This document shows, piece by piece, positions 24,888 to 34,800 of a stretch of 64,000 bases of DNA. Origin of the DNA: NZ13-RE01 sp964612975 (GTDB taxonomy: Bacteria; Dictyoglomota; Dictyoglomia; Dictyoglomales; Dictyoglomaceae); NCBI GenBank assembly GCA_964612975.1, contig CAZTGC010000003.1, positions 147,552 through 211,551 of the forward strand, read 5' to 3'. The stretch's first letter is position 1, and every line of letters begins with the position of its first letter. The notes beneath the pieces were generated by a model that saw nothing but the letters and a program-made list of their open reading frames with translations, ran no database searches and was not told the DNA's origin. The position numbers and the translations under genes were made by a program.

Positions 24888-25976
24888 ATGAAGGCAAAAG
24901 CTGCTGTTTTAGAAGAATTTGGTAATCCTCTTGTTATACGATATTTTGATATTCCAGAACTTCCTCCCAAGGGAATTTTGGTGAGGATGGTAGCTTCTGG
25001 AGTTTGTGGGTCTGATTTACATATGATAGATGGAAAAGATTCTCGTGTTCCCTTGCCTATAATATTAGGCCATGAAGGAATAGGGGAAGTTATAGAAATA
25101 AATGGAGAAAAGAGAGATTTAAACGGAGAGATTGTTAAAAAAGGAGATTTAGTTATATGGAATAGAGGAATTGTGTGTAGAGAGTGTTACTTTTGTCAAA
25201 TAGCTAAAATGCCTTATTTATGTGAAAATAGAAAAATATATGGAATAAATCGTTCTTGTACCGAATATCCTTATCTTCTGGGTTCATATAGTGAGTATAT
25301 TATTTTAGAAGAAAAAACAGAGATAATGAAAGTATCTTCTAGAGTCGACCCTGCCGTAATGGTTATGGCAGGATGTTCGGGAGCCACTGGAATTCATGCT
25401 ATAGATTCTTTGCAAGATAACTTGCTTGATAAGACAGTAGTAGTACAAGGTGGGGGACCTCTTGGGATTTTTGTTTTAGTGCTTTCTAAACTTCTGGGAG
25501 CGAGGTATACTATACTAATTACGGGTAGTAATTTTAGAAAAAAGATAGTAGAGAAAATAGGAATAGATTTAATTCTTGACAGAAATTTATCAGAAGAAGA
25601 GAAAATAAAGAAAATTTTAGAAATAACCTATAAAAAAGGAGCTGATTTAGTAATAGAGGCTACAGGATCAAATAAAGCAATTTTAGAAGGAATAAAGATG
25701 CTTAGAAAAGGGGGTACCTATCTTATAGTAGGGGTTGCTACACCTGAAGAGAAGATTTCAGTAGATTTTTATGATATTTCTTCGAAGAGTTTGATTATTA
25801 AAGGTATATGGGTAAGTGATACAGAACACCTTAAGAAGGCAGTAGTATTCATTGAGAAGTATGAGGATATATTCAAACCTATAATTACCCACAGAATATC
25901 CTTAGAAGAGATAAATGAAGGGCTAAAATTAGTGAGGGAAAGAAAAGCAGTTAAAGTGGTTATAGATAAATTCTAA
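24888..25976 (+). CDS. Zinc-dependent alcohol dehydrogenase family protein (MDR)
   Basis: The 362-residue protein shows the catalytic zinc Cys in VCGSDLH (residue 39), GHEGIGEV with the zinc His, the structural zinc cysteines in CRECYFCQIAKMPYLC (Cys94-Cys109 region), and the Rossmann glycines VQGGGPLGIF. The layout fits sorbitol/threonine-type medium-chain dehydrogenases that oxidise polyols or sugar alcohols with NAD(P). The gene follows the flavoprotein gene by two bases. Substrate is not predictable from sequence. Confidence 0.9.
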   Translation: MKAKAAVLEEFGNPLVIRYFDIPELPPKGILVRMVASGVCGSDLHMIDGKDSRVPLPIILGHEGIGEVIEINGEKRDLNGEIVKKGDLVIWNRGIVCRECYFCQIAKMPYLCENRKIYGINRSCTEYPYLLGSYSEYIILEEKTEIMKVSSRVDPAVMVMAGCSGATGIHAIDSLQDNLLDKTVVVQGGGPLGIFVLVLSKLLGARYTILITGSNFRKKIVEKIGIDLILDRNLSEEEKIKKILEITYKKGADLVIEATGSNKAILEGIKMLRKGGTYLIVGVATPEEKISVDFYDISSKSLIIKGIWVSDTEHLKKAVVFIEKYEDIFKPIITHRISLEEINEGLKLVRERKAVKVVIDKF

Positions 25977-25994
25977 AAACTTAAGGAGAAATTT

Positions 25995-27089
25995 ATGATT
26001 GGGGAATTGGATAAGTTTGATCTTCAGAAATTCTGGGAAGAGAACGATTACTCCTTAGAAAATTTTAATAATAAGATAAGAATTCCTATCTTTTACTGGC
26101 TTGATGATCACTTTTTGTTTGAATTCTTAAATGTGGAATCTACGATTAGATACTATACTGATTATGAGTATAGATTAAAGCTTCATAAAGAAGCAAATAA
26201 AAGATTAGAAAAGGTATTAGGTAGAAAATTTTACCCTGAGGATCCCATTGAACCACCATCTCCCAATAGATTTGAAGTTTTGATGGGAGCTAAATATGTG
26301 CTCACCGAGGGGGGAACCCCATGGCTTATTTCAGAAGTGGAAGATGTAAAGGATCTAAAGGAGTTGATAAAGAAGATGGAGAAAGTTGATATAAAAAAAT
26401 CTGCTCTTCCCGAAGATTTTATGGAGAAAAAGGAAAATTATGAGAAAATATCAGGAAAGAAATTGAAACTGGGAAATTTTAGTAGAGGACCTGCAACTAT
26501 GGCAACAAGTATTTTAGGAACAGAAAATACTTGTATTTTCATGATGGAAGAGGAAGATATTCTATTAGAGTTTTTTGAAATTTTATGTCAAAAGTTAATA
26601 GAGTACAATAAGGTATTAAGAGAGGCTACTGATAATAATGAATTTGGATATTCTATTGCTGATGATAATTGTTTTCTTTTTCCTCCTAAAAAATATTTGA
26701 AATTCTGTGCTCCCTTCTTGGAGAAGATATTTAAGGAATTCGCTCCTTTAGAGGAACATAAAAGATATCAACATTCTGATAGTAATATGAAGCATTTAAT
26801 GAGTATTTTACATGATTTAGGAGTAAATGAGGTAAATTTTGGGCCTGAAATTCATCCTGAGGAAATAAGAAGAGCAATGCCAAAGACAAAAATTTATGGG
26901 CAGATGCCTCCTTTCACATTAAGAAATGGAAAACCCTATGAGATTATTGAAATTGTGAAAAGGGACATGAAGTTTTTAGGGGAAGATGGAAATTTTGTGG
27001 AGTGTACTGCAGGAAGTGTTCCAGGAGGAACTCCATTAGAAAATATCAAATTTTATATGTGGGCGGTGGAAAAATATTGCAGGTTATAA
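25995..27089 (+). CDS. Uroporphyrinogen decarboxylase-family (URO-D-like) protein
   Basis: The 364-residue protein has the (beta/alpha)8 layout of the URO-D superfamily, with an acidic N-terminus, GNFSRGPATMATSIL (near 160), an ADDNCFLFPPKKYLKF stretch, QHSDSNMKHLM (a possible zinc His), and VECTAGSVPGG (a possible zinc Cys) near the end. No other heme gene is near, so this is more likely a relative of corrinoid-dependent methyltransferases such as MtaA/CmuA, or a demethylase of an unusual substrate. It is the last gene of the operon after the flavoprotein and dehydrogenase. Confidence 0.75.
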   Translation: MIGELDKFDLQKFWEENDYSLENFNNKIRIPIFYWLDDHFLFEFLNVESTIRYYTDYEYRLKLHKEANKRLEKVLGRKFYPEDPIEPPSPNRFEVLMGAKYVLTEGGTPWLISEVEDVKDLKELIKKMEKVDIKKSALPEDFMEKKENYEKISGKKLKLGNFSRGPATMATSILGTENTCIFMMEEEDILLEFFEILCQKLIEYNKVLREATDNNEFGYSIADDNCFLFPPKKYLKFCAPFLEKIFKEFAPLEEHKRYQHSDSNMKHLMSILHDLGVNEVNFGPEIHPEEIRRAMPKTKIYGQMPPFTLRNGKPYEIIEIVKRDMKFLGEDGNFVECTAGSVPGGTPLENIKFYMWAVEKYCRL

Positions 27090-27091
27090 AA

Positions 27092-27120
27092 TAAAAAGCC
27101 GGGGAGAGGTGCCCCGGCTT
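27092..27120 (-). terminator. Strong intrinsic terminator for the minus-strand gene
   Basis: AAGCCGGGG and CCCCGGCTT pair around seven bases. The T run (CTTTTTATTTT) follows on the minus strand only, so it chiefly ends the outer-membrane protein transcript; on the plus strand it is a hairpin without a T tract. Confidence 0.8.
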
Positions 27121-27148
27121 AAATAAGAGAAGGGATGGGTTTGTCTTT

Positions 27149-28466
27149 TTAGAATTTTGCAGATCCAGAAGCAATAAATCTAAGATAGGATAAATCAGGA
27201 GAAATATTTTGAATTTGCTCCCCAAGGACTGCAACATCAAGAGAGAATCCAAAAAGATTCAATCCAGCACCAACAGATAAAGTTAATCCCCTTACTGCAA
27301 GTTCTGCTGACTTCGTTGGATCAAGCTCTTCTAATCTTATATTCCCGTAGGCTCCTGCCCTTAATGCAAGAATGGGAAGAACCCAAAATTCTACTCCTGC
27401 ACGTAGGGTTCCATATCTCCAGGTTTCTGGCTTGTTCCAATTCTCCTGACTAAAATTATAACTTAGATCAAAGTTTTCTAAATCTAATGCTAATTTAATC
27501 ATACCCAAATCTATCGCAGCACCAAAATTAAAGAAGGAAGGAAGCTTAATGCCAGAATATACTTCCTGAGGTGGATTATAGGTCCACCAAGCATCCCAGT
27601 GGCCCCATACAAAGTCATCATGCCACATATAGTCTCTTATATAATTTATATTACTATAGGCATTTCTATAAACTAATCCTACCTTTAAAAGAGCAAGATT
27701 TAGAATTGCCCCTAAATCCACAGTAAATCCATCAATACTGGCCCAATCGTAGGAATGAAATTGAGAATCCCAAGTATGATAGTTATCTTTCTCAGGATCA
27801 TTTTCATACTCGCTTCCCGGAATAAATCTTCCACTTCCAAACCATATCCCATCAACCTTTCTTGATACTTCCCCTTTAATGTAGGTTAAGTTGACCCCAA
27901 GAGCTATTGGCCCAAATTTTGTTCCTGTTCCTAAGGAGAAGGTATCAAGCTTTGAGACATCTGTTACATCAGAGAACCAATCAAACTTCATAGGGTAAAT
28001 ATCGGGTGCATAGCTTGTCCAATACCCACCATCAGCCCTTGCCACAACTATAGGTGGTATAAAGGGTTTTTTATATGCAACAGAAAGATTTGATAGAGCT
28101 AATGCTGCATAAAGGGGCTTGAAATTAAATTTATACTCATACTTAGGAGTTCCGCCTTCCCAGCCAACAAATTCTTTACTTACTTCACCTAAAGTTAATA
28201 CCGTTAAGTTTATATTTCTTACATATGCAAGCCCTGCAGGGTTATATTCCACAGAGGATGCATCATTGGCAGGCAAGGGCAGTTCCTGCTCCACCCATGC
28301 CAAGGAATCTTGCACTTCCTCCACTCATCCAGGGAAGGAAAAAGAAAAGATTAATAGGATATTTCTCTCCAGGTACAGGACGTTCTTCTATTTGAGCAAA
28401 GGATATTGTGAGAAGAAGAACAAGGGAAAGGATGCTTACCGTTAGAATCTTTAAAATCTTACTCAT
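27149..28466 (-). pseudogene. Outer-membrane beta-barrel protein (UPF0164/PorV-like), frameshifted by a 4-bp duplication
   Basis: From the ATG at 28466 a signal peptide (residues 1-25) is followed by GGSARFLGMGGAGTALA. The frame then breaks at a TGCC-TGCC tandem repeat (28268-28275). Removing one unit restores ALANDASSVEYNPAG and an unbroken barrel of about 430 residues ending in GSAKF. The joined motif is the N-terminal plug-like signature of UPF0164/PorV barrels. As given, only 67 residues would be made. The duplication could be a real mutation, a slippage switch or a sequence error. A Crp-type palindrome lies upstream. Confidence 0.85.
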
Positions 28467-28524
28467 CTTTGGATACCTCCTTTTTCTTTATATTATTATA
28501 CTACAATACTTTTGATTTCTTGTC

Positions 28525-28540
28525 TGTGATATAAATCACA
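28525..28540 (-). promoter_or_regulatory. Crp-type operator upstream of the outer-membrane protein
   Basis: TGTGA-N6-TCACA with arms TGTGAT/ATCACA. Candidate -10 elements TAGTAT (28498-28503) and TATAAT (28495-28500) on the minus strand place the site centre at about -41.5 to -44.5, the position of class II Crp activation. Confidence 0.65.
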
Positions 28541-28546
28541 TATCCT

Positions 28547-28782
28547 TCAAAAATTAAAGTTCTCTTTCCTCAATCTCATAAAAGATAAATTATCCTCAGT
28601 ATATGCCCTGAGAATTTCATCTAAGATAGGATATGGGGTGAGAGAATCCTCATCCCTTTGATTTGGCCTTAACTCCCCATGGAACCTTTGTTAAAATTGA
28701 CTCAGGTATAATTTCCCTTTCTCTATTAATAAATCTTACTAATTCATAGAACATCATCTAAGGTGGCTAAACAGGCAAATAC
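28547..28782 (-). pseudogene. nadE: Degraded 3' fragment of NAD+ synthetase (nadE)
   Basis: On the minus strand pieces in different frames read LATLDDV, then YELVRFINREREIIPESILTK, then RPNQRDEDSLTPYPILDEI followed by LRAYTEDNLS. These are consecutive parts of the C-terminal region of NAD+ synthetase. At least two frameshifts and loss of the ATP-pyrophosphatase part make it non-functional. It fills the gap between the barrel gene and the M48 protease gene. A functional nadE must exist elsewhere. Confidence 0.8.
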
Positions 28783-28784
28783 TT

Positions 28785-30005
28785 TTATCCCTTTTTTAGA
28801 GCTAAAATTCTTTCTTCTGGAGATGGATGGGAATAATGCCAAATCCTATATAATGGTAAGGGATTTAGATTTGCTAAATTTTCCTTTACCAATCTTTTAA
28901 GGGCACTTATTAAAGGCTCTTCTGTTTCCAAAAGCTCCTTTGAGAATTTATCTGCTGAATATTCAAATTTGCGAGATATGGCATTTATAATAGGGGTAAT
29001 AAAATATGCAATAGATGAAATAAAGATAAAAGAGTAGACAATAATAGAAAAACTTTTTTCTACAGAGAAGGTATAAGATATCAATGGAGATTTGTAAATA
29101 AGGAAAACAAAATAAATATATGCTATGTAGAATAATATGCTTAAAGCTATTATCTTGGGAATATGCTTTTTAACATGATGCCCCAGTTCATGGGCAAGAA
29201 CTGCTAAGATTTCATCATGGGTATAACTTAATATAGTATCAAAAAGGACAACCCTTCTTGAATTTCCAATTCCTGTAAGATATGCATTTACCTTTTTTGT
29301 TCTTCTTGATGCATCCATAACAAATATATTAGAGATTTTGAATTTTGCTTTTTCTAGAAGAGAAAGAATCTTATTTTTTAATTCTTCATCCTCTAAGGGA
29401 TAAAATTTATTAAATAGAGGGGCTATAACCATGGGATATAACCAGGAGATAAAAATTTCAAAAATGATAACAACAAGAATAAATTTCCACCACCAATTGG
29501 GATCAACCTCTATTATCCATAAAAGAAGGTAAAGAAGGGGAACTCCTAAAATTATAGATATCATTATAGATTTAATTATATCGATAATAAAAACCTTAGG
29601 AGTTGTGGTATTAAATCCATACTTTTCCTCTATCACAAAGGTAGAGTATATGCTAAAGGGAAGAGAAACCAAAAAATTTATTAAACCAAAAATCCCAAAG
29701 AATAAAAGACCTTGAAAAATATAAGATTTTGAAAGGGAAGATACAAGTTTTTCAAAGTACGGAAATCCCCAAAGGATTAATATAATTGAAAGGATAATAT
29801 CAATAATATGGGATATCACTCCTAAATTTGTTCTGTCTCTTAAATAATTTTTAGATTTCTCAAAATCCTCCTCACTTACTTTATCCCTAAATACCTCTGG
29901 AATTTTTACCCTTGCTGATGTGGAGTATTTATTATTCCATAGGGTAAGAATTAAATCCCATACTTCTTTAATTAAGAAGACAAAAAGAAAAATATAAAGA
30001 AACAT
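28785..30005 (-). CDS. M48 family metallopeptidase (Ste24/CAAX prenyl protease 1-like)
   Basis: The 406-residue membrane protease has at least six hydrophobic segments, the zinc motif VLAHELGHHVKKH (HExxH near residue 275) and the third ligand Glu in KFEYSADKFSKEL near residue 355. The extended N-terminal half (FSIYSTFVIEEKYGFNTTTPKVF) is that of the Ste24-type peptidase N-terminal domain rather than short HtpX. It probably degrades damaged membrane proteins. The stop directly abuts the nadE remnant. Confidence 0.92.
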   Translation of the reverse strand: MFLYIFLFVFLIKEVWDLILTLWNNKYSTSARVKIPEVFRDKVSEEDFEKSKNYLRDRTNLGVISHIIDIILSIILILWGFPYFEKLVSSLSKSYIFQGLLFFGIFGLINFLVSLPFSIYSTFVIEEKYGFNTTTPKVFIIDIIKSIMISIILGVPLLYLLLWIIEVDPNWWWKFILVVIIFEIFISWLYPMVIAPLFNKFYPLEDEELKNKILSLLEKAKFKISNIFVMDASRRTKKVNAYLTGIGNSRRVVLFDTILSYTHDEILAVLAHELGHHVKKHIPKIIALSILFYIAYIYFVFLIYKSPLISYTFSVEKSFSIIVYSFIFISSIAYFITPIINAISRKFEYSADKFSKELLETEEPLISALKRLVKENLANLNPLPLYRIWHYSHPSPEERILALKKG

Positions 30006-30018
30006 TGCAAAAATCCTC

Positions 30019-30866
30019 CTATGAAATTTTTATTGCTTGGGAAAGAAGCTCAATACTTGCTAATATTCCCTCCTCATAATTTACCTTCCCCTCAAACTCT
30101 ATGGATAGATATCCTTTGTATCCCACATTCTTTAGCATCCTTAAGATTTTAACATAGTCAGGTTTAAATCAAAATCATAGAAAATTCCACCTCCAAAATA
30201 GGTTTTAGCATGAACAAGAATAGTATAGGGGATAAGTTTTTCTAATTGTTCATAGGTATCATCTAAGAAGTTTCCACAATCTAGTGCCACCTTAAACCAA
30301 TCCCTATTTACCCCTTTTAAAATATCCAAAACCCCCTCTGCAGAATAGTTTAGCCCCCAATGATTTTCTATAGCAAGAATTATCCCATATTCCTTTGCAA
30401 AATCTACACATTCCCTAAATGCAGATATATTCCATTCTATTCCCTCCTCATAAGTATATCCTTCTAATGCTGGCTCCTTTCCCCTTTTTGCCATAAGTTC
30501 AGTAAAATCTTTTATAGTTCCCCATCTTCCCCCAAAAACCATAATAATTGGAGCTCCTAACTTATATCCTACCTTAATTAAATCCTTTACCTTATCTATC
30601 TCTTTTTTTCTTTCCTCCTTATCTGGCTTTACAAAATTATTATGAATAGAAAGAGCATAAATATCCAAAGAATGCTCAACACAAAGCCTTTTTATTTTAT
30701 ATAAATAATTATCCTCCAAGGATTCTAATTGAACAGCCAAAATCTCTAAACCATCTAAGCCATATTTATAGGCTAAAGGAATCATTTTTTTTAAAGTTAG
30801 GGGTCTTTCCTCAGGATTCCCATAATCAAATCTTTTAAAAGAATAAGTAGAACCTCCTATTCTCAT
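30019..30866 (-). pseudogene. Sugar phosphate isomerase/epimerase (xylose isomerase-like TIM barrel), frameshifted near the 3' end
   Basis: The start is the ATG at 30866, with GGAGGT upstream. The frame reads MRIGGSTYSFKRFDYG, EILAVQLESLE, LAIENHWG and VALDCGNFLDD, which supply the metal-binding Glu, His and Asp of AP-endonuclease family 2 barrels. After FYDFDLN it runs into a stop at 30141. One base inserted at about 30160-30166 would continue DYVKILRMLKNVGYKGYLS and on to ELLSQAIKIS with a stop at 30019. The predicted product therefore lacks about 45 residues, including the last metal Glu (SIEFEG). Sequencing error cannot be excluded. Confidence 0.8.
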
Positions 30867-30994
30867 TTTAACCTCCAAAATAAACTTTTTAATATTTTAT
30901 AATAACAAGTAAGGATCTTACAAAAAAGTTACTATTAAAATGGGGATTGAATTTAAGTTTTTAAAAAGCCCCTTCATAAAGGAGGGACAATTTT

Positions 30995-31843
30995 TTAGAA
31001 GCTTGCTGATAAGCTTATTATATGTTGATTGGTTAAATTTTTTGTATATAAAAGGGCATAATCTAAGTTGAAGTTTGCAAAGCTTAATCCTACTCCAAAG
31101 GTTAATCCTTCCTTTGCTCCATTATATCCCCCCCTTATTGCTAAAATAGGAAGGGGATTTATCTCAGAACCAATATGAACTCTATTTAAAAATGTGGGCT
31201 TTTCCAATAAAGATATATCTACAACAATTTTTAAAGGTACTACTAAATCTAGTTTTAATAAAGTTCCCACCACCACATCTTTTCTTTCTACACTTTCCAC
31301 AGTACCTGTATTCCATCTTAAAAAGTTTATGGGATTATACAAGGCAATACCAAAGCTTAGGTTAGAATTTACTAAATAAATTGCCCCAATATCTACCCCA
31401 AATCCTTGAGCAGAACCTGTATCTAATGTGGTCATGTAAAAATATCCCGTTGCTCCTACACTAAGATTGGGCATAACATTAGTAGCTATACTTACCTGAA
31501 AGGCATTCTCTGAAAAGGGAAAAAGTAGTTCTTCGGAACTTACACTTTTAGTGGATAATCCCAATCCTAAGGAAAAAGATTCCAAGGGTAAAACTCCTCC
31601 AAAGAATTCCACCCTCGTAAAACTTTCTGGCATCTCCAAGTGATTAAAACTAAGGGTTTTTTTATCTATAAAAGATAATCCCGCTGGATTATATATCAAA
31701 CTTCCCCAATCATCAGAGAGGGCAACATAGGCTCCTCCTAATCCTCCTGCCCTTGCATTTAAAATCATTGGGGTAAAAGATGCAAAGCATGGGGTTATGA
31801 TAAATAAACATATAATTAAGCATATAAAAATTATTTTCCTCAT
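30995..31843 (-). CDS. Outer-membrane beta-barrel protein, UPF0164/PorV-like
   Basis: A signal peptide (residues 1-21, ending CFA) precedes the signature ARAGGLGGAYVALSDDWGSLIYNPAGL (residues 30-56). The rest is alternating strands ending in the aromatic LSASF typical of outer-membrane barrels. The same signature occurs in the frameshifted gene at 27149-28466, so the two are paralogues, but this one is shorter and intact. Barrels of this group transport hydrophobic compounds (FadL relatives) or serve as secretion shuttles (PorV). AAAGGAGG supports the start. Confidence 0.85.
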   Translation of the reverse strand: MRKIIFICLIICLFIITPCFASFTPMILNARAGGLGGAYVALSDDWGSLIYNPAGLSFIDKKTLSFNHLEMPESFTRVEFFGGVLPLESFSLGLGLSTKSVSSEELLFPFSENAFQVSIATNVMPNLSVGATGYFYMTTLDTGSAQGFGVDIGAIYLVNSNLSFGIALYNPINFLRWNTGTVESVERKDVVVGTLLKLDLVVPLKIVVDISLLEKPTFLNRVHIGSEINPLPILAIRGGYNGAKEGLTFGVGLSFANFNLDYALLYTKNLTNQHIISLSASF

Positions 31844-31868
31844 CTATTATGCCTCCTTTTAAAAAATT

Positions 31869-31898
31869 TAAGTTTAGGGGGGATTTCCCCCCTAAAAG
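31869..31898 (-). terminator. Intrinsic terminator after the M6 protease gene
   Basis: TTTAGGGGGG and CCCCCCTAAA form a perfect 10-bp stem around four bases. The minus-strand continuation is ACTTAAATTTTTT. It lies between the protease gene and the barrel gene. Confidence 0.75.
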
Positions 31899-34800
31899 TT
31901 ATTTCAAGATCCCAATGAACCTATTTATTCTTACCTCACCCTGATGAGAAGTTGAAACAAGCTGGAATAGATAGAGTCCATTGGGTAAGTAAAGTCCTTT
32001 CCAATTTACCCCTTCCCATATTACTTCGTAATTTCCAGCAGAAAGATTCCCAAGATCCCTTTCGTATACCTTTTCTCCTGCAAGGTTATATACTATAAAC
32101 CTTACCTTTGCATCTTGAGAAATATTAAAGTATATCTTCGCTGGTCCTTCTTTAGGATTAAAGGATTTTGTGAATTTTGTAACATTTAAAAGGGAAAGGG
32201 GTTGTCCCAAATTAATAATTGTTGTTGCAGAAATATATCTAGAATTATTTAATTCATCCTTTGCTGTTGCCTCAATAATATATTTTCCATTGGGAAGTAA
32301 AGCCCCACTTTCATCCTTTCCATTCCATGTATAATTAAAACTTCCATTGTTAACCCTTTGATTTTCAACTATAGTCCTTACAAGATTATTCTTTTGTCCA
32401 TTAACGGTGTTATAAACTTTAATTGTTAGATATGCATAACCTGAATCATCAAATACTGATCCACTTATATTACAACTTCCAGTATTAGGATTGAAGGAGG
32501 ATGAAACTGTTAGAGTTAAAGTTGGTGTATCAACTAATAAAGCCCTTGCTTTTCTTAAAAGTATTTCATTTATAGAAATATCTACCCCCTCAAGCCCAAA
32601 GGAAAAGTATACTACCGCATATTTTTTTACTGGATCCACATATCTTAATCCTGCAGTTCCAGAGGATGCTATTACTTTATTTACAATAGATGGTGCCTTT
32701 TGTTCCTTTATCTTTTCAGGAAGTTTTATCTCAGGAATAGGAAGGGATACTCCTAAAGGATTGTAAACTAATAGGGCTTGTGCTCCCTCTAAAGGATCAA
32801 TCTCATCTGGATAAAATTGATTTTGGGCAGAATTCTCTGTATTTAAATTAAAGGTTAATCCCTCAAAAGTTGTTCCACTAACACCCCTTATGGAATAAAT
32901 TTCTGTATTATCTTGAACAAAACTTGCCTTGAGGTATCCTTTATAGAATGTTTCACTTATGTATCCTTTCGAATATCCCCATCCTAAATCTTGGCTTGTA
33001 ATAAATAATTTACCACCATTATTTAAATAGCTCATTATTTGATTTTGTACAGAAGAATAATAGATTGCTCCCCAATCTCCGGCCCAAAGAACCCAGTCAT
33101 AATTTAACATGTAACCTACTGAGGGTATCGCATTATCTTTAAATACATCAATAATGTTATAGCCAATTCCTTCATCTACAAAGGCATTCTCTATAAAAGG
33201 TGCTATTCCAAATTCTCCTCCATCGTCGGAGATAATTAAAGCTTCTATGGTAGCTGGAGTCGTGAAGGATTTCTGATACCAAGGAGAATCTCCATTGGCA
33301 TTACTTGCCCTTATCCTCGTATAATAGGTAGTTCCAAGGAAAAGAGGAGCATTTAATAGAGGGCGATATTCTGTATCTTGAGTCTTAATATCTATTACTA
33401 AATTACTAAAGTTTGGATCTTGTGCAACCTGTAAATTGTAGGAAGTAGCATAAGGAACTGGTGTCCATTTAAATAATGGTCTTATAGTTAAAGGATTTTG
33501 GGAGTACCAACCCATATGATAAATAAAGGAAGGTTGTGCAGGCACTTCCGTTGATTTTACATATATATCGCAAGTAATATTATTTCCAGAAATAGCAATA
33601 TTTCTTACAGCGACTGCTGTGGGAATTTCAAAATAAGCTTTGCTATTGGGAGTACTATTTTTATCAAAAGTTCGATTATTAGTAGATCCTGGATAAGGAT
33701 GTCCCGTGTTGCCCGATGAAAGTCTTTTTTCTAATTCCCAAAGTCCATTTGCCTGTTCCAAAGCAACTAAATAGTGTCTTGATGGATCAAGTCCTGGATA
33801 CCATTCATAATCATTTTGAGTTTTCCTCATTTTCTCATCCACATGATAGATGAGAAGACCCTCTCCCATTAAATAACTATCAAAGCCAATTTTTCTCCTA
33901 TTCTCCAATAGGAAATATTCATCTCCAATAACTCCATCGGTCCAAAGCATATAAATTACTGGCTCTATCTCCACAGGAGGTATAGAGACATTAATCAAAT
34001 TATTTTCTGGGACTATTGGAGTTACCCATCCTAATTTAATCTTACACCAGGCGTCAAAATGAGAAGGAGAACCTCCCATGGAATATCCCGAGGGTCCTTG
34101 TGGTCCATTCCAAGATCCGGCTGCCATTAAGCTCCATCTTCCAAGTCCCAAAGAAGAATAATCTCTATCATAAAGATCGGGAAGTTGTCCAAAGGAATGT
34201 CCCATTTCATGAACAAATACCCCTACCGTTGAGGGAATAATTTTACCTTTATCCTCCATGTATTCTGGTTCAATAGAGTATCTTATAAGAAATAATTTTC
34301 CACCAATATTTACATAAACTGTGGATGCATGGGACCAAATATCATTTACATCTCCTGTCCATTCTGCTCCTTCTCCACTATGAATTACAAATACTACATC
34401 ATAATTTCTTAAATCATATCCAGAATTTACTGCATGTTGTAAAACCTCTTTAACTAATGTAAAAACTCCACCATCAAATCCATGATTTCCATCATTTATA
34501 TAGTAGGTATAAGTATTTTGAGCAGTATACCAAGGAAGAATAGTTGCAGTTACATCAAATTTATTATAGGAGTTTTCTTTATAAAATTCCTTTACACTTC
34601 CTACATTGTAGGGATTAATATTACTCCAATTTGCCCCTTCACTATTAAAGAGTATTTCAAAATAATCTGAAGGAATATTGGCTTGTTTTGGCTTATCAGC
34701 AAATTCTACAGGGATTACTATTGCAGATCCTGTACCAGTTGTTTTTTCAATAACTCCATATATTTTTGCTTCCTTTGGAATACTTACAGGAGTAATTTCA

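Noticed and set aside
28119..28445. Plus-strand frame of 108 codons opposite the outer-membrane protein.
   Set aside because: It is the antisense of the frameshifted barrel gene and of its signal peptide; no family resemblance or SD.
28525..28540. Rex (redox repressor) operator instead of Crp.
   Set aside because: Rex sites read TTGTGA with a T before TGTGA; the flanks here are C or A outside TGTGA, and the best site has the Crp-like AAATGTGAT arm.
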